DNA of 64,000 nt, from assembly GCA_943788725.1 (NCBI GenBank), contig CALSRJ010000003.1, positions 124,001 through 188,000 of the forward strand, in the 5' to 3' direction. The DNA comes from an uncultured Flavobacteriales bacterium (GTDB lineage: Bacteria; Bacteroidota; Bacteroidia; Flavobacteriales_G; Salibacteraceae). Of this stretch, positions 35,338 to 46,686 are shown in pieces. Within the stretch, counting starts at the first letter, position 1. Each line of letters starts with the position of its first letter. The notes beneath the pieces are model-generated. The model made no database searches, had not been told where the DNA came from, and was given only the letters and a program-made list of their open reading frames with translations. The position numbers and the translations under genes were made by a program.

Positions 35338-37605
35338 TCAATCTATAATCTGCAGTTTGGCAAATTTGAGCAAAAGTTGCTTCTTACCAATGTTTTGAAA
35401 TTCTACGGTGGCTTTTCTATTGGGTGGCTCACCTTCAAGTCCTACGATTTCACCCCTGCCAAACCTGTCGTGCCGCACCTTTGCGCCTATTATCAGGTCG
35501 GCCATGTCGGCGTTAGAAACGCTGCCAGCATTCGCTTCAGGTTTCACAAGTTTTCTTCGCTTGACATGATTAGAGAGTGAATATCCAGGTTTGGTTGTCA
35601 GTTCTCGCTTCTCAATCTTCTGCACTTGTGGTGAGTCGATCAAGGATGCATCGATTTCTGAAATGAAACGACTGGGTTCATTGTATTGCATGTTTCCGTA
35701 TCGAAATCGGGTGGAGGCGAAGGAGAGAAAGGCTTGTTTTTCAGCCCTGGTCATTGCCACATAGAACAGTCGGCGCTCTTCCTCGAGGTCGGCCCTTGAG
35801 TTGACGGATAACTGTGAGGGAAAAAGGTCTTCTTCAAGACCGGCGATAAAGACGTACGGGAATTCAAGTCCTTTCGCCGCGTGAATGGTCATCATGGACA
35901 CTTTCGGGGTGTCGTCGTCTTTGTTATCAGTGACATCCACATCCGTCAGTAGTGCTACGTCTTCCATATAGAGACCGAGCGCTCTTGGATTGGTCTGTTC
36001 CTTTTCTGCTTCGCTCAATTCGATCTCGGTGAATTCTTTCATTCCAGAGAGAAGCTCCTGCACGTTTTCGTAACGGCTGATGCCTTCTGGTGTTCGGTCA
36101 CTGTAAAATTCTTTGAGGATGCCCGTGGCCGATGCGATGTGTTGCCCTACCTCGTAAGCGTCTTTGTCTTTAGACAGCAATTGAAAGCTGTGGATCATGC
36201 GGGCAAATTCCATGATCTTGTTTTTCGTGCCAGAATTGATGGCCAAATGGGCTCGCTCGATGTCCATGACAATTTGCATGGGTGCCTTTCCTTCTTCAAT
36301 GGCAGCGGTCAATATTTTCATCTCTGTGGTCTTCCCAATGCCGCGCGCCGGATAGTTCAATACTCGTTTAAAAGCCTCTTCGTCGTTCGGGTTGATGCAA
36401 AGCTTGAAGTAGGCGAGGAGGTCTTTGATTTCTTTCCGCTGATAGAAGCTGAGGCCCCCGTAGATCCGGTAATGAATGTTCTTCCTTCTAAGGGATTCTT
36501 CAATGGCCCTAGATTGGGCGTTGGTCCTATACAGCACCGCGAAGGAGTCTTCGGTCACATGATCTCTGTTCTTGACATCTAGGATCTCATTCGAAATGAA
36601 GTTGCCTTCTTCTGTTTCGCTTAGGCATTTGATCAGCTTAATGTTTTCCCCTTCGGTGTTGGACGTCCAAACATCTTTCTTCAGTTGCTCCTTATTGTTC
36701 GCGATGATTTGGTTGGCAGCTGCAACGATGGTCTTGGTGGAACGATAGTTTTGTTCGAGCTTGAAGACCTCTACGTCGGGGTACAGGCTTTTGAATTGAA
36801 GGATGTTTTGGATGTTCGCCCCTCGAAAGGCATAGATGCTCTGTGCGTCATCTCCTACCACACAAATGTTCTCATGTCTCGCCGCGAGCATTTTGAGGAT
36901 GCTGCTCTGCGCGAAGTTGGTGTCCTGAAACTCGTCCACTAGAATGTACCTAAACTTCGACTGGTACTTGAGTAGAATGTCATTGTGGTTCTTCAGTAAT
37001 ATGTTGGTCTTATATAGTAAGTCATCAAAGTCCATGGCGCCCGCCTTGAAGCAGCGCTTTTCATAGATGCCATAAATCTTCCCAAGGAGGGGCTTTTTGG
37101 CTTGTACGTCGTCATTATATATGACGCTGTCGTTTTGATACTCCGTTGCGCTGATCAAACCATTTTTGGCGGATGATATTCTGCGTTGAACCAACTGCGG
37201 TTTGTACACTTTATCGTCGAGGCTAAGTTCTTTTATAATGGAACGAATGAGGCTCTTTGAATCATCCGAGTCGTAGATGGTAAAATTGCTCGGGTAGCCG
37301 ATCTTCTCCGCTTCGTAGCGCAGGATCTTGGCGAAGATGGAGTGGAAGGTCCCCATCCATAGGGCTTTGGCGTAGCCTTCGCCGACCAATCTACTGATCC
37401 GAGCCTTCATCTCACGCGCCGCTTTATTGGTAAAGGTGAGCGAAAGGATGTTAAACGGGTCGACGCCAGACTCGATCAAATGCGCGATACGGTACGTCAG
37501 TACACGGGTTTTACCCGATCCAGCCCCCGCCAATACCATGACCGGTCCTTCTACATGGGTGGCGGCTTTGCGCTGCACATCGTTGAGTTCTTCGAGGTAT
37601 GACAT
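35338..37605 (-). CDS. pcrA: UvrD/PcrA-type ATP-dependent DNA helicase
   Basis: 755 residues, superfamily 1A. Walker A AGAGSGKT (26-33), motif Ia TFTNKAAREMK, motif II VDEFQDTN, motif III GDDAQSIYAFRGA, motif IV LEQNYRST, motif V VSMMTIHAAKGLEF and motif VI YVAMTRAE are all present. The C-terminal Tudor-like tail (KVRHDRFGRGEIVGLEG to the end) is that of PcrA. It acts in nucleotide excision repair and replication restart. First gene of the minus-strand run, divergent from rpsL. Confidence 0.94.
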   Translation of the reverse strand: MSYLEELNDVQRKAATHVEGPVMVLAGAGSGKTRVLTYRIAHLIESGVDPFNILSLTFTNKAAREMKARISRLVGEGYAKALWMGTFHSIFAKILRYEAEKIGYPSNFTIYDSDDSKSLIRSIIKELSLDDKVYKPQLVQRRISSAKNGLISATEYQNDSVIYNDDVQAKKPLLGKIYGIYEKRCFKAGAMDFDDLLYKTNILLKNHNDILLKYQSKFRYILVDEFQDTNFAQSSILKMLAARHENICVVGDDAQSIYAFRGANIQNILQFKSLYPDVEVFKLEQNYRSTKTIVAAANQIIANNKEQLKKDVWTSNTEGENIKLIKCLSETEEGNFISNEILDVKNRDHVTEDSFAVLYRTNAQSRAIEESLRRKNIHYRIYGGLSFYQRKEIKDLLAYFKLCINPNDEEAFKRVLNYPARGIGKTTEMKILTAAIEEGKAPMQIVMDIERAHLAINSGTKNKIMEFARMIHSFQLLSKDKDAYEVGQHIASATGILKEFYSDRTPEGISRYENVQELLSGMKEFTEIELSEAEKEQTNPRALGLYMEDVALLTDVDVTDNKDDDTPKVSMMTIHAAKGLEFPYVFIAGLEEDLFPSQLSVNSRADLEEERRLFYVAMTRAEKQAFLSFASTRFRYGNMQYNEPSRFISEIDASLIDSPQVQKIEKRELTTKPGYSLSNHVKRRKLVKPEANAGSVSNADMADLIIGAKVRHDRFGRGEIVGLEGEPPNRKATVEFQNIGKKQLLLKFAKLQIID

Positions 37606-37634
37606 TGGATGGATTAAAAATGAAAAATGACGTC

Positions 37635-37642
37635 CAAAGTTA
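37635..37642 (-). promoter_or_regulatory. Candidate -7 box for pcrA
   Basis: Minus-strand TAACTTTG, an exact TAnnTTTG, about 30 bases before the pcrA ATG. No TTG at the usual -33 distance. Confidence 0.4.
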
Positions 37643-37792
37643 TCGGCGCATGAAATGCATACCTCATAAAACCCTGTTCATATTTATCAACACCCCCTTT
37701 TTTGAGAGCGCTGAAAGCCCTTTTAAACATCAAGTTTCCAGAGGTCTGCATACCTTTTAGGTGAGGGATGAAAAAAAATAATAAGCCCCGTA

Positions 37793-37822
37793 TTGTGTAT
37801 AAAAAGTAATCGCGTACCTTTG
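37793..37822 (+). promoter_or_regulatory. Promoter of the str/S10 super-operon (TTG-N19-TACCTTTG)
   Basis: TTG (37793-37795), 19 bases, then TACCTTTG (37815-37822), an exact match to the flavobacterial consensus. Predicted start near 37829 gives a leader of about 52 bases with a small CCCC/GGGG hairpin. No other strong promoter was seen before rplQ. Confidence 0.75.
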
Positions 37823-37880
37823 CGCCCCCTTTTTAGTGGGGATTATACTGTCTAAACGTTAGAAAATAGATACTTAGCGA

Positions 37881-38255
37881 ATGCCAACGATAAGTCAATT
37901 AGTGAGAAAAGGTCGCCAGAGCCAGAAGAAAACCAGCAAGAGTGCTGCGTTGACTTCTTGTCCTCAGCGCCGGGGAGTATGTGTACGTGTGTACACCACT
38001 ACACCTAAGAAGCCGAACTCAGCGATGCGTAAAGTAGCGCGTGTTAGGTTAACCAATCAGAATGAGGTTAACGCCTACATTCCAGGAGAGGGTCACAACC
38101 TTCAGGAGCACTCAATTGTGCTTGTCCGTGGAGGTAGAGTGAAGGACCTTCCGGGTGTTCGTTATCACATCGTTCGCGGTGCGTTGGATACAGCTGGCGT
38201 TGAAGGCAGAAAACAAAGACGTTCAAAATACGGCGCTAAGCGTCCTAAGAAATAA
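37881..38255 (+). CDS. rpsL: 30S ribosomal protein S12
   Basis: 124 residues, decoding-centre protein. The loops [12 protein letters not shown] and [13 protein letters not shown] carry the usual lysines (equivalents of Lys43 and Lys88) whose mutation gives streptomycin resistance, so the drug-sensitive form is predicted. First gene of the super-operon. Confidence 0.98.
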   Translation: MPTISQLVRKGRQSQKKTSKSAALTSCPQRRGVCVRVYTTTPKKPNSAMRKVARVRLTNQNEVNAYIPGEGHNLQEHSIVLVRGGRVKDLPGVRYHIVRGALDTAGVEGRKQRRSKYGAKRPKK

Positions 38256-38264
38256 AGGCTCGAG

Positions 38265-38732
38265 ATGAGAAAAGGAAGAGCAAAAGACAGGATCATTGTT
38301 CCAGACCCACGCTACAAGAGTGAGTTGGTTTCAAAGTTTGTAAACAACCTGATGCAAGACGGTAAGAAGAGCATCGCTTACAAGATTTTCTACGAAGCCA
38401 TGGATCGCATGGAAGCGAAAGGAATCGAGGATCCATTGGAGACTTGGAAAAAAGGCCTCGAGAATGTTACTCCTCAGGTAGAAGTGCGCAGCCGCCGAGT
38501 TGGTGGAGCGACTTTCCAAATTCCACAAGAGATCCGTGCTTCACGAAAAGTGAGCCAAGGAATGAAGTGGCTAATTCAGTACTCTGAGAAGCGCAACGGA
38601 AAGAGCATGGGTGAGAAGCTTGCCGATGAGTCTATTGCAGCATCGAAGGAAGAAGGGGCCGCGTTCAAGAAGAAAGAAGATACGCATCGTATGGCTGAAG
38701 CGAACAAAGCATTCGCTCACTATCGATTCTAA
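38265..38732 (+). CDS. rpsG: 30S ribosomal protein S7
   Basis: 155 residues; nucleates assembly of the 30S head and binds the 3' domain of 16S rRNA. Starts with MRKGRAKDR and ends AFAHYRF, both typical. Nine bases after rpsL. Confidence 0.98.
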   Translation: MRKGRAKDRIIVPDPRYKSELVSKFVNNLMQDGKKSIAYKIFYEAMDRMEAKGIEDPLETWKKGLENVTPQVEVRSRRVGGATFQIPQEIRASRKVSQGMKWLIQYSEKRNGKSMGEKLADESIAASKEEGAAFKKKEDTHRMAEANKAFAHYRF

Positions 38733-38752
38733 ATAAGTATTAGAGAGAAGAA

Positions 38753-40861
38753 ATGGCAAAGAGAGATCTATCATTGACGAGGAACATCGGTATCGCGGCT
38801 CACATTGATGCGGGCAAGACGACTACTACTGAGCGTATCCTATATTACGGAGGTGTTAGCCACAAGATTGGTGAGGTGCACGATGGTGCGGCTACAATGG
38901 ACTGGATGGAGCAGGAGCAGGAGCGTGGTATTACCATTACTTCAGCAGCGACTACGCTCAATTGGAAGTACCGTGAGCAACTGTATCACGTTAACATCAT
39001 TGATACTCCAGGTCACGTTGACTTTACCGTTGAGGTGAACCGTTCGCTTCGTGTACTTGATGGACTCGTTTTCCTTTTCAGTGCAGTTGATGGTGTTGAG
39101 CCTCAGTCTGAGACGAACTGGAGACTTGCTAACAACTACAATGTACCTCGAATCGGATTCGTCAACAAGATGGACCGTCAGGGTGCTGACTTCCTCAATG
39201 TTTGTAAGCAAGTAAAGGAGATGTTAGGATCTCATGCGCTTCCGCTTCAATTGAACATTGGAGCTGAAGAAGGATTCCAAGGTGTGGTTGACTTGATCAA
39301 CTTCAGAGGCATCACTTGGAACGAAGAAGATCAGGGAATGACATTCCAAGAAATTGAAATTCCTGCCGACATCGTTGATGAAGCTCGCGAATTGCGCGGT
39401 CAATTGCTCGAAGCAGTTGCGGAGTTTGACGAGAGCTTGATGGAGAAGTATTTCGAGGATGAAAATTCCTTGACTGAAAGAGAAATTCTCAACGCATTGC
39501 GTCAGGCTACCATCGCTGGAAAAGTTGTTCCAATGATGTGCGGTTCTGCATTCAAGAACAAAGGCGTTCAGGCCATGCTTGACATGGTGATGGAAATTCT
39601 TCCTTCGCCACTTGATACAGAGGCGATCATTGGAGTCAATCCAAGAACAGAGGCAGAAGAGAAAAGAATACCTAGTCCAGAGGAGCCATTCGCAGCCCTT
39701 GCATTCAAGATTGCTACGGATCCATTCGTTGGACGTCTTTGCTTTACACGTGCTTATTCAGGTATTCTGGAGGCAGGTTCTTACGTATTGAATACACGTT
39801 CTGGTAACAAGGAGCGTATCTCTCGTATTTTCCAAATGCACGCTAACAAGCAGAATCAAATTCCAGAGTTGTACTGTGGAGACATCGCGGCACTGGTTGG
39901 ATTTAAAGACATTAAGACAGGCGACACGCTTTGTGCTGAGAAGCATCCAATCGTATTGGAATCCATGGATTTCCCAGATCCAGTAATTGGACTTGCGATT
40001 GAGCCTAAGACACAAGCTGACGTAGACAAATTGGGCATGGCCTTGGCCAAGCTAGCAGAAGAGGATCCTACCTTCCAGGTACGTACCGATGAGGAGACAG
40101 GTCAAACCGTAATCTCTGGTATGGGAGAGCTTCACCTCGACATTATCGTTGACCGCTTGCGTCGCGAGTTCAAGGTGGAGGCGAATCAAGGAGCCCCTCA
40201 GGTAAATTACAAGGAATCCATCCTCGGCTCATTACAACACCGCGAAGTGTACAAGAAGCAGTCGGGTGGTCGTGGTAAGTTCGCGGACATTATCGTGAGC
40301 ATAGAGCCAGGAGATGCTGAAAAGCCAGGACTTGATTTCACAAGTGCAGTGAAGGGCGGTAACGTTCCTAAGGAATTTGTTCCATCTGTAGAGAAAGGTT
40401 TCAGAGAGGCCATGAAGAATGGTGTACTCGCTGGCTATCAAGTAGACAACCTTAAGGTTACGCTTCTCGACGGTTCATTCCACGCTGTGGATTCGGATCA
40501 ATTGTCCTTCGAATTGGCCGCTAAGATGGCTTATCGAAATGCAATGCCTCAATGTAACCCTGTGTTGCTTGAGCCAATCATGAAGCTTGAAGTATTGACT
40601 CCAGAGGAGAATATGGGAGATGTTGTTGGTGACCTTAACCGACGTCGAGGCGTTGTGGAAGGAATGGGCGATCGCGCCGGTTCTAAGGTGATCAAAGCGA
40701 AAGTTCCACTGTCTGAAATGTTTGGCTACGTGACGCAACTCCGTACCATCACTTCTGGTCGTGCTACTTCTACCATGGAGTTCTCTCACTATCAGGATAG
40801 TCCAAAGAATATTGCCGAAGCGGTTGTTGCTGAGGTGAAAGGAAAATTAGCAAAAGCATAA
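38753..40861 (+). CDS. fusA: Translation elongation factor G
   Basis: 702 residues; GTPase that drives translocation on the ribosome. G1 motif [12 protein letters not shown], switch [20 protein letters not shown] and GSAFKNKG are present, followed by domains II to V of normal length. Between rpsG and rpsJ; tuf, found after fusA in many bacteria, is absent here. Confidence 0.98.
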   Translation: MAKRDLSLTRNIGIAAHIDAGKTTTTERILYYGGVSHKIGEVHDGAATMDWMEQEQERGITITSAATTLNWKYREQLYHVNIIDTPGHVDFTVEVNRSLRVLDGLVFLFSAVDGVEPQSETNWRLANNYNVPRIGFVNKMDRQGADFLNVCKQVKEMLGSHALPLQLNIGAEEGFQGVVDLINFRGITWNEEDQGMTFQEIEIPADIVDEARELRGQLLEAVAEFDESLMEKYFEDENSLTEREILNALRQATIAGKVVPMMCGSAFKNKGVQAMLDMVMEILPSPLDTEAIIGVNPRTEAEEKRIPSPEEPFAALAFKIATDPFVGRLCFTRAYSGILEAGSYVLNTRSGNKERISRIFQMHANKQNQIPELYCGDIAALVGFKDIKTGDTLCAEKHPIVLESMDFPDPVIGLAIEPKTQADVDKLGMALAKLAEEDPTFQVRTDEETGQTVISGMGELHLDIIVDRLRREFKVEANQGAPQVNYKESILGSLQHREVYKKQSGGRGKFADIIVSIEPGDAEKPGLDFTSAVKGGNVPKEFVPSVEKGFREAMKNGVLAGYQVDNLKVTLLDGSFHAVDSDQLSFELAAKMAYRNAMPQCNPVLLEPIMKLEVLTPEENMGDVVGDLNRRRGVVEGMGDRAGSKVIKAKVPLSEMFGYVTQLRTITSGRATSTMEFSHYQDSPKNIAEAVVAEVKGKLAKA

Positions 40862-40873
40862 TAAGTAAAACGC

Positions 40874-41179
40874 ATGGCGCAACGAATCAGAATAAAGTTG
40901 AAGTCCTACGATCACAACTTGGTAGACAAGTCTGCTGAGAAGATCGTGAAGACAGTGAAGACTACTGGAGCTGTCGTATCAGGACCGATTCCTCTGCCCA
41001 CTCAAAAGCAGATCTATACGGTTCTCAGATCACCTCACGTCAACAAGAAAGCACGTGAGCAGTTCCAATTATCAAGCTACAAACGATTGATGGACATCTA
41101 TAGTAGTTCATCTAAGACAATCGATGCTTTGATGGGGCTTGAGCTTCCTAGTGGTGTCGACGTTGAAATCAAAGTGTAA
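40874..41179 (+). CDS. rpsJ: 30S ribosomal protein S10
   Basis: 101 residues, also the NusE transcription antitermination factor. Contains [14 protein letters not shown] and [28 protein letters not shown]. Directly follows fusA, so str and S10 blocks are fused into one run. Confidence 0.98.
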   Translation: MAQRIRIKLKSYDHNLVDKSAEKIVKTVKTTGAVVSGPIPLPTQKQIYTVLRSPHVNKKAREQFQLSSYKRLMDIYSSSSKTIDALMGLELPSGVDVEIKV

Positions 41180-41200
41180 CCGCCACAAAGCTTAAGAGTC

Positions 41201-41818
41201 ATGTTAGGAATAATTGGAAAGAAGGTCGGAATGACCAGCGTGTTCGATGAGAATGGTAAAAACATTCCATGTACAGTGATCGAGGCGGGACCATGTGTGG
41301 TTACGCAGATCCGAACACAAGAGAACGATGGGTACTCTGCTACTCAGATTTCTTTTGGTGATGTTTCATCGAAGCATACAACCAAAGGAGAAGCAGGTCA
41401 CTTTGCGAAAGCAAACACTGCTCCGAAGGCCAAAGTGGTCGAGTTCCGTGATTGGGAAGGAGAGCAGGCGTTGGGTGAGTCCATCGGCGTTGAAATTTTT
41501 GAAGAAGGCGAATTTGTTGACGTAGTCGGCACCGCAAAGGGTAAAGGCTTCCAAGGTGTTGTTAAGCGCCACGGTTTTGCCGGTGTGGGTGATGCAACGC
41601 ACGGTCAGCACAACAGACTTCGTGCACCAGGTTCTATCGGTGCTTGTTCTACTCCGTCACGTGTATTCAAAGGAATGCGAATGGCAGGACGTATGGGTGG
41701 ACAGCGCGTTAAGATGATCAACCTTCAGGTGGTCAAGGTGCTTACAGAAAAGAATGTGGTATTGGTGAAAGGAGCTGTTCCTGGAACTAAGGGTTCATAT
41801 GTCATAATTGAGAAATAA
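41201..41818 (+). CDS. rplC: 50S ribosomal protein L3
   Basis: 205 residues. Contains the characteristic central loop [13 protein letters not shown] and [24 protein letters not shown] reaching toward the peptidyl-transferase centre. Its stop overlaps the rplD start by one base (TAATG). Confidence 0.98.
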   Translation: MLGIIGKKVGMTSVFDENGKNIPCTVIEAGPCVVTQIRTQENDGYSATQISFGDVSSKHTTKGEAGHFAKANTAPKAKVVEFRDWEGEQALGESIGVEIFEEGEFVDVVGTAKGKGFQGVVKRHGFAGVGDATHGQHNRLRAPGSIGACSTPSRVFKGMRMAGRMGGQRVKMINLQVVKVLTEKNVVLVKGAVPGTKGSYVIIEK

Positions 41819-42447
41819 TGGAATTAGCTGTACTCAACACACAAGGAAAGGAGACCGGTAAGAAGGTCAAGTTGGACAAGGACGTGTTTGGCATTGAACC
41901 AAATGAGCATTCCATCTACCTAGACGTGAAGCAGTACTTGGCGAATCAACGTCAAGGCACGCACAAGTCTAAGGAGCGAGCAGAAGTATCTTACTCTACT
42001 CGTAAAATTAAAAGACAAAAAGGTACCGGTACTGCACGTGCAGGTAGCATCAAGAGTCCAGTCTTTGTAGGAGGAGGCCGAGCATTCGGTCCAGAGCCTA
42101 GAGATTACGGATTCAAATTGAATAAGAAAGTAAAGCGTTTAGCGCGTAAGTCAGCCCTATCTATCAAAGCCAAAGGCGAAGGTGTGAAGGTGTTGGAAGA
42201 TTTCACCATGGCAGCTCCTAAGACTAAGGAGTTTGTTGAAATCATCAAGAACCTAGAGCTCTCTGGAAAGAAAGCATTGGTTGTGACTTCTGAGGCGAAC
42301 GCAAACCTCGTATTGAGTTCAAGAAACGTCGGGAAGACCAAGGTCGTTCTGGCCAGCAACTTGAATACTTACGATATCATGAATGCTAACGTATTGGTCG
42401 TGTGTGAAAGTGCACTCGAAGCGATCAATGAAGTTTTAAAGAAATAA
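41818..42447 (+). CDS. rplD: 50S ribosomal protein L4
   Basis: 209 residues, globular domain plus extended loop ([17 protein letters not shown]) that lines the exit tunnel. In enterobacteria L4 also represses the S10 operon; no such leader structure was recognised here. Confidence 0.98.
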   Translation: MELAVLNTQGKETGKKVKLDKDVFGIEPNEHSIYLDVKQYLANQRQGTHKSKERAEVSYSTRKIKRQKGTGTARAGSIKSPVFVGGGRAFGPEPRDYGFKLNKKVKRLARKSALSIKAKGEGVKVLEDFTMAAPKTKEFVEIIKNLELSGKKALVVTSEANANLVLSSRNVGKTKVVLASNLNTYDIMNANVLVVCESALEAINEVLKK

Positions 42448-42450
42448 GAC

Positions 42451-42741
42451 ATGAGCGTACTAGTAAAACCTCTGATCACGGAGAAAATGACCGAGTTGAG
42501 CGAGAAGCGCAACCAATACGGTTTCATCGTGAACAGGAAAGCCAATAAGGTAGAGATCCGAAAGGCAATCGAGGGTCAGTACAATGTGACTGTCACTTCT
42601 GTCAATACCATGATCTACGCTGGTAAGAGCAAGAAAAGATTTACCAAGTCTGCCATTTTGGATGGACGTACTAATCACTTCAAAAAGGCTGTTGTAACAG
42701 TAGCTGACGGTGATGTTATTGATTTCTACGCTAACATTTAA
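42451..42741 (+). CDS. rplW: 50S ribosomal protein L23
   Basis: 96 residues, exit-tunnel rim protein that docks trigger factor and SRP. Begins [23 protein letters not shown], a typical start. Confidence 0.97.
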   Translation: MSVLVKPLITEKMTELSEKRNQYGFIVNRKANKVEIRKAIEGQYNVTVTSVNTMIYAGKSKKRFTKSAILDGRTNHFKKAVVTVADGDVIDFYANI

Positions 42742-42752
42742 GAAGAGGAGAG

Positions 42753-43577
42753 ATGGCAGTAAGAAAATTTAAACCGATGACACCGGGAACACGACACAAG
42801 ATCGTGAGTTCCTTCGATACGGTGACTACCGATACTCCTGAGAAGAGCTTGATCGCTCCATTGAAGAAGTCTGGAGGTCGAAACAATACCGGTAAGATGA
42901 CCATGCGTAACCGAGGAGGTGGGCACAAGCGTCGTTACCGTGTGATCGATTTCAAACGTGATAAGCAGGAAATGAAGGCTACGGTTCAAACCGTGGAATA
43001 CGATCCAAACCGAAATGCGCGTATCGCATTGGTGAAGTACACCGATGGAGAAAAGCGTTACATCATTGCCCCAACGGGAATCCAGGTAGGGCAAGAGGTG
43101 GTTAGCGGTGATGGTGCAGCTCCAGAAATTGGAAACGCACTTTACTTGAAGGACATTCCATTGGGTACGATCGTTCACAACATTGAATTGAATCCACGTC
43201 AAGGCGGAAAGCTTGCGCGCAGCGCAGGAACCTATGCTCAACTTACCGCGAAAGAGGGTAAGTACGGAGTGTTGAAGATGCCTAGCGGTGAGGTTCGTAT
43301 GATATTATTGGGCTGTATGGCGACCATCGGTACCGTTTCCAATTCTGATCACTCGCTTGAGCGCAGTGGTAAGGCTGGACGCAGCAGATGGTTAGGACGT
43401 CGTCCACGCGTTCGTGGTGTTGCTATGAACCCTGTCGATCACCCAATGGGTGGTGGTGAAGGCCGTTCATCAGGAGGACACCCACGTTCACGTAAGGGAC
43501 TTCCAGCTAAAGGGTACAAGACCCGTTCTAAGACGAAGTCGTCAAACAAGTTCATCGTAGAGAAAAGAAAGAAATAA
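42753..43577 (+). CDS. rplB: 50S ribosomal protein L2
   Basis: 274 residues. The C-terminal motif [18 protein letters not shown] includes the conserved His near the peptidyl-transferase centre. A purine-rich AAGAGGAG lies just before the ATG, one of few Shine-Dalgarno-like sites in this run. Confidence 0.98.
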   Translation: MAVRKFKPMTPGTRHKIVSSFDTVTTDTPEKSLIAPLKKSGGRNNTGKMTMRNRGGGHKRRYRVIDFKRDKQEMKATVQTVEYDPNRNARIALVKYTDGEKRYIIAPTGIQVGQEVVSGDGAAPEIGNALYLKDIPLGTIVHNIELNPRQGGKLARSAGTYAQLTAKEGKYGVLKMPSGEVRMILLGCMATIGTVSNSDHSLERSGKAGRSRWLGRRPRVRGVAMNPVDHPMGGGEGRSSGGHPRSRKGLPAKGYKTRSKTKSSNKFIVEKRKK

Positions 43578-43584
43578 ATAAGGC

Positions 43585-43860
43585 ATGAGTAGATCTCTAA
43601 AAAAACCGCCATTTGTTCACTACAAGCTTCAAAAGCGTGTGGATGAAGCTCAGACTTCAGGGAAGAAGAGCGTGATCAAGACATGGAGCCGCGCCTCCAT
43701 CATCACCCCTGACTTCGTTGGGATGACGATCGCAGTTCACAACGGGAATAAATTCATTCCTGTATTTGTAACAGAGAACATGGTAGGACACAAATTGGGC
43801 GAATTCGCGCCAACCAGAAACTTCCGTGGTCATGCTGGAAATAAGAAAGGCAAAAAGTAA
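43585..43860 (+). CDS. rpsS: 30S ribosomal protein S19
   Basis: 91 residues. [15 protein letters not shown] at the start and [18 protein letters not shown] near the end are diagnostic. Head protein contacting S13. Confidence 0.98.
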   Translation: MSRSLKKPPFVHYKLQKRVDEAQTSGKKSVIKTWSRASIITPDFVGMTIAVHNGNKFIPVFVTENMVGHKLGEFAPTRNFRGHAGNKKGKK

Positions 43861-43870
43861 TTGATAAGTC

Positions 43871-44320
43871 ATGGGTAGTCGAAAGTCTAATATGGCCAGC
43901 AAGATTCGCGAAGAGCGAAAGGCGCAATACATGGCGCGATTGAACAACTGTCCTACTTCTCCTCGTAAGATGAGATTAGTAGCAGACCTCGTTCGCGGTA
44001 TGGATGTGACAAAGGCCGCAGCTGTACTCCAATTCACCAAGAAACACGCAGCCCGTGATCTTGAAAAGTTGCTTCGTTCAGCGATCTCAAACTTCGAGCA
44101 GAAGTCTGGTGAGCGTTACGAGGAAGCAGATCTTTTCATCAAAGAGATCCAAGTGGATAGTGGTCGCATGTTGAAGCGTATTCAACCTGCTCCGCAGGGT
44201 CGTGCGTACCGAGTACGAAAGCGCTCTAACCATGTCACCATGATCCTCGCTCCTGCGAGTCAGGACGTGAGTGCAAGACTGAGCAAATCCATCAACGAAA
44301 CAACAGAAACTGAAGCTTAA
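43871..44320 (+). CDS. rplV: 50S ribosomal protein L22
   Basis: 149 residues, longer at both ends than E. coli L22; the core starts at [20 protein letters not shown]. The tunnel loop ([23 protein letters not shown] region) is present. Stop overlaps the rpsC start by one base. An internal Met at residue 8 is an alternative start. Confidence 0.96.
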   Translation: MGSRKSNMASKIREERKAQYMARLNNCPTSPRKMRLVADLVRGMDVTKAAAVLQFTKKHAARDLEKLLRSAISNFEQKSGERYEEADLFIKEIQVDSGRMLKRIQPAPQGRAYRVRKRSNHVTMILAPASQDVSARLSKSINETTETEA

Positions 44321-45063
44321 TGGGACAGAAAACAAATCCGATCGGCAATAGACTTGGATTCATCCGAGGCTGGGATTCACAGTGGTACGGCGGCAAAAAG
44401 TTCGAAGAGAAGCTGGTGGAAGACCACAAGATTCGTGAGTACATCTACGCTCGATTGAAGAACGCAAGTGTATCACACATCGTGATCGCGCGAACATTGA
44501 AGCTCGTTACTGTAACGATCAACACCGCACGTCCAGGTATCATTATCGGAAAGGGTGGACAAGAAGTAGACAAGTTGAAAGAGGAGTTGAAGAAGCTTAC
44601 CAAGAAGGAAGTGCAAATCAACATCTACGAGATCAAGCGTCCGGAGTTGGATGCGAAACTGGTAGCGGACTCTATCGCTCGTCAAATTGAGGGACGTATC
44701 TCCTTCAGACGCGCGGCCAAGATGTCTGTAGCTTCAACCATGCGAATGGGAGCTGAAGGAATCAAGATCATGATCAGCGGTCGATTGAACGGTGCTGAAA
44801 TGGCTCGAACAGAACAATATAAAGACGGAAGAACTCCGTTGCACACTTTCCGTGCTGACATTGATTACGCTTTGTCAGAAGCACAGACCACTTACGGTCG
44901 TATCGGCATCAAAGTATGGATCTGTAAAGGTGAAGTATACGGTCGCCGAGACCTTTCTACAACAGTTGGTTCCGGAACGCCGAACAAAGGCGGCGGCGGT
45001 GGTGGAAAGCCTAGTGGACCTCGCGGTGGCGGCGGTGGCGGAAGAAGAAAGTCGAACGGATAA
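44320..45063 (+). CDS. rpsC: 30S ribosomal protein S3 with a Gly-rich C-terminal tail
   Basis: 247 residues. The KH domain motif [20 protein letters not shown] is present, followed by the C-terminal domain. The last 30 or so residues are a low-complexity Gly/Arg/Lys tail ([16 protein letters not shown]) longer than in E. coli S3. The tail may bind RNA, but this is inference. Confidence 0.97.
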   Translation: MGQKTNPIGNRLGFIRGWDSQWYGGKKFEEKLVEDHKIREYIYARLKNASVSHIVIARTLKLVTVTINTARPGIIIGKGGQEVDKLKEELKKLTKKEVQINIYEIKRPELDAKLVADSIARQIEGRISFRRAAKMSVASTMRMGAEGIKIMISGRLNGAEMARTEQYKDGRTPLHTFRADIDYALSEAQTTYGRIGIKVWICKGEVYGRRDLSTTVGSGTPNKGGGGGGKPSGPRGGGGGGRRKSNG

Positions 45064-45077
45064 AAGAGAATTGAGAG

Positions 45078-45500
45078 ATGTTATCACCAAGGAAAACGAA
45101 ATATCGTAAGCAGCAAAAAGGGCGCATCAAGGGTATCGCAGGTCGCGGTCACCAATTGGCGTTCGGAACCTTCGGCATCAAGACGCTCGAAGAAGGTAGG
45201 CTTACATCTCGCCAGATTGAAGCAGCACGTATCGCGGTAACCCGTTATATGAAGCGTGAAGGTCAGGTGTGGATTCGCATCTTCCCGGATGTACCCGTTA
45301 CTAAGAAACCTGCTGAGGTTCGAATGGGTAAGGGAAAAGGAGCATTGGATCACTGGGCAGCTAAGATTGAGCCAGGACGTATCCTCTTCGAAATTGAAGG
45401 TGTTTCATTGGAAGTGGGACGTGAGGCGCTTCGCCTTGCAGCTCAGAAGCTTCCAGTGGTAACCAAGTTTGTTGTACGCAGAGCTTACTCTGGTAATTAA
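45078..45500 (+). CDS. rplP: 50S ribosomal protein L16
   Basis: 140 residues. Motifs [15 protein letters not shown] and [19 protein letters not shown] are diagnostic. Located near the A-site and elbow of tRNA. Confidence 0.98.
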   Translation: MLSPRKTKYRKQQKGRIKGIAGRGHQLAFGTFGIKTLEEGRLTSRQIEAARIAVTRYMKREGQVWIRIFPDVPVTKKPAEVRMGKGKGALDHWAAKIEPGRILFEIEGVSLEVGREALRLAAQKLPVVTKFVVRRAYSGN

Positions 45501-45508
45501 GATTGGCC

Positions 45509-45709
45509 ATGAAGTCGAACGTAGTCAGAGAAATGACCACCGAAGAGATCCAAGACGCGTTGCTGAATGCACGCGAAGGTCTCGCAAAGATGAAGATGCA
45601 ACATGCGATCTCTCCATTAGAGAACCCAATGGTTCTCAAGGAAAAGCGCAAAGAAGTTGCGCGATTGCTTACTGAATTGTCAACCCGAACCGAAGAGGCT
45701 CAACAATAA
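45509..45709 (+). CDS. rpmC: 50S ribosomal protein L29
   Basis: 66 residues from the ATG at 45509; a TTG six bases earlier is less likely. Two-helix hairpin protein, REMTTEEIQDALLNAREGLAKMKMQ. Followed by rpsQ after 6 bases. Confidence 0.95.
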   Translation: MKSNVVREMTTEEIQDALLNAREGLAKMKMQHAISPLENPMVLKEKRKEVARLLTELSTRTEEAQQ

Positions 45710-45715
45710 GAGATC

Positions 45716-45973
45716 ATGTCTGAAAGGAATTTAAGAAAAGAGCGAGTTGGTGTAGTGACCAGTAATAAGATGGACAAATCCATCGTGGTTACCGTTTCGC
45801 GTAAGATGAAGCATGCCAAGTATGGTAAGTTCATCAACGTTTCGAAGAAATTTGTCGCTCACGATGAAAAGAACGAATGCGGCATCGGTGACTCTGTGAA
45901 GATCATGGAGATTCGCCCGCTCAGCAAGCGCAAGCGCTGGAGATTAGTTGAGATTGTAGAAAAAGCTAAATAA
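45716..45973 (+). CDS. rpsQ: 30S ribosomal protein S17
   Basis: 85 residues, OB fold. [19 protein letters not shown] and [26 protein letters not shown] are typical. Confidence 0.97.
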   Translation: MSERNLRKERVGVVTSNKMDKSIVVTVSRKMKHAKYGKFINVSKKFVAHDEKNECGIGDSVKIMEIRPLSKRKRWRLVEIVEKAK

Positions 45974-45982
45974 GATTTTAAG

Positions 45983-46351
45983 ATGTTACAGCAGGAGTCA
46001 CGAATGAAAGTTGCCGATAACAGTGGTGCCAAAGAGGTGCTCTGTATTCGGGTACTTGGAGGAACCAAGAGACGATACGCAAGTATCGGCGATACAGTGG
46101 TTGTTTCCGTTAAGGAGGCAATGCCATCTGGCAACATCAAGAAAGGAGCAGTAAGCCGGGCAGTTGTCGTTCGAACTCGAAAAGAGGTTCGTCGTGCCGA
46201 TGGTTCTTACATCCGCTTTGATGAGAATGCCGTGGTTCTTTTGAATCAAACAGGCGAGATGCGCGGAACGCGAATCTTTGGCCCTGTGGCAAGAGAGCTG
46301 CGTGAAAAGCAGTTCATGAAGATCGTTTCATTGGCCCCTGAGGTGCTTTAA
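45983..46351 (+). CDS. rplN: 50S ribosomal protein L14
   Basis: 122 residues starting [27 protein letters not shown], with [23 protein letters not shown] at the end. Universally conserved start of the spc block. Confidence 0.98.
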   Translation: MLQQESRMKVADNSGAKEVLCIRVLGGTKRRYASIGDTVVVSVKEAMPSGNIKKGAVSRAVVVRTRKEVRRADGSYIRFDENAVVLLNQTGEMRGTRIFGPVARELREKQFMKIVSLAPEVL

Positions 46352-46362
46352 AATTGGAAAGA

Positions 46363-46686
46363 ATGCAAAAGAAATTGCACATAAAGAAAGGTGATCAGGT
46401 AGTTGTCATCGCTGGCAACGAGAAAGGTAAGTCAGGACGAGTGCTTGAAGTTAACCGCGATAAAATGCGCGTCATCGTAGAGGGCTTGAACATGCTTTCA
46501 GTTCACTCAAAGGCGAGCGCTGCAAACCCTGACGGAGGCATCGTAAAGAAAGAAGGTTCAATCCACATCTCGAACTTGTTGCATGCAGACCCGAAAGATG
46601 GTCAACCATGTCGCATTGGACGCAAGGTGGACGAGACCGGTAAGAAAGTAAGATATTCTAAAAGATCTGGGGAGGTAATCAAATGA
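46363..46686 (+). CDS. rplX: 50S ribosomal protein L24
   Basis: 107 residues from the ATG at 46363; a TTG at 46354 is rejected. KOW motif [23 protein letters not shown]. Stop overlaps the rplE start (ATGA). Confidence 0.96.
   Translation: MQKKLHIKKGDQVVVIAGNEKGKSGRVLEVNRDKMRVIVEGLNMLSVHSKASAANPDGGIVKKEGSIHISNLLHADPKDGQPCRIGRKVDETGKKVRYSKRSGEVIK

Larger units (their letters stand above)
37606..37880. other. Divergent promoter region between pcrA and rpsL
   Basis: 275 bases. It holds a minus-strand -7 box near pcrA and a complete plus-strand promoter near rpsL. The middle is AT-rich with a run of C then T near 37690. No ORF, tRNA or structured RNA was recognised. Confidence 0.6.

Noticed and set aside
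37823-37880. A riboswitch or ribosomal-protein autoregulatory RNA in the rpsL leader
   Set aside because: Only a small CCCC/GGGG hairpin is visible; nothing matches a known leader motif.
38253-38270. Shine-Dalgarno sites as general start markers in the ribosomal run
   Set aside because: Most starts lack a clear site, as expected in this phylum; only rplB and rplE show good matches, so starts were chosen by ATG position and conserved N-termini.
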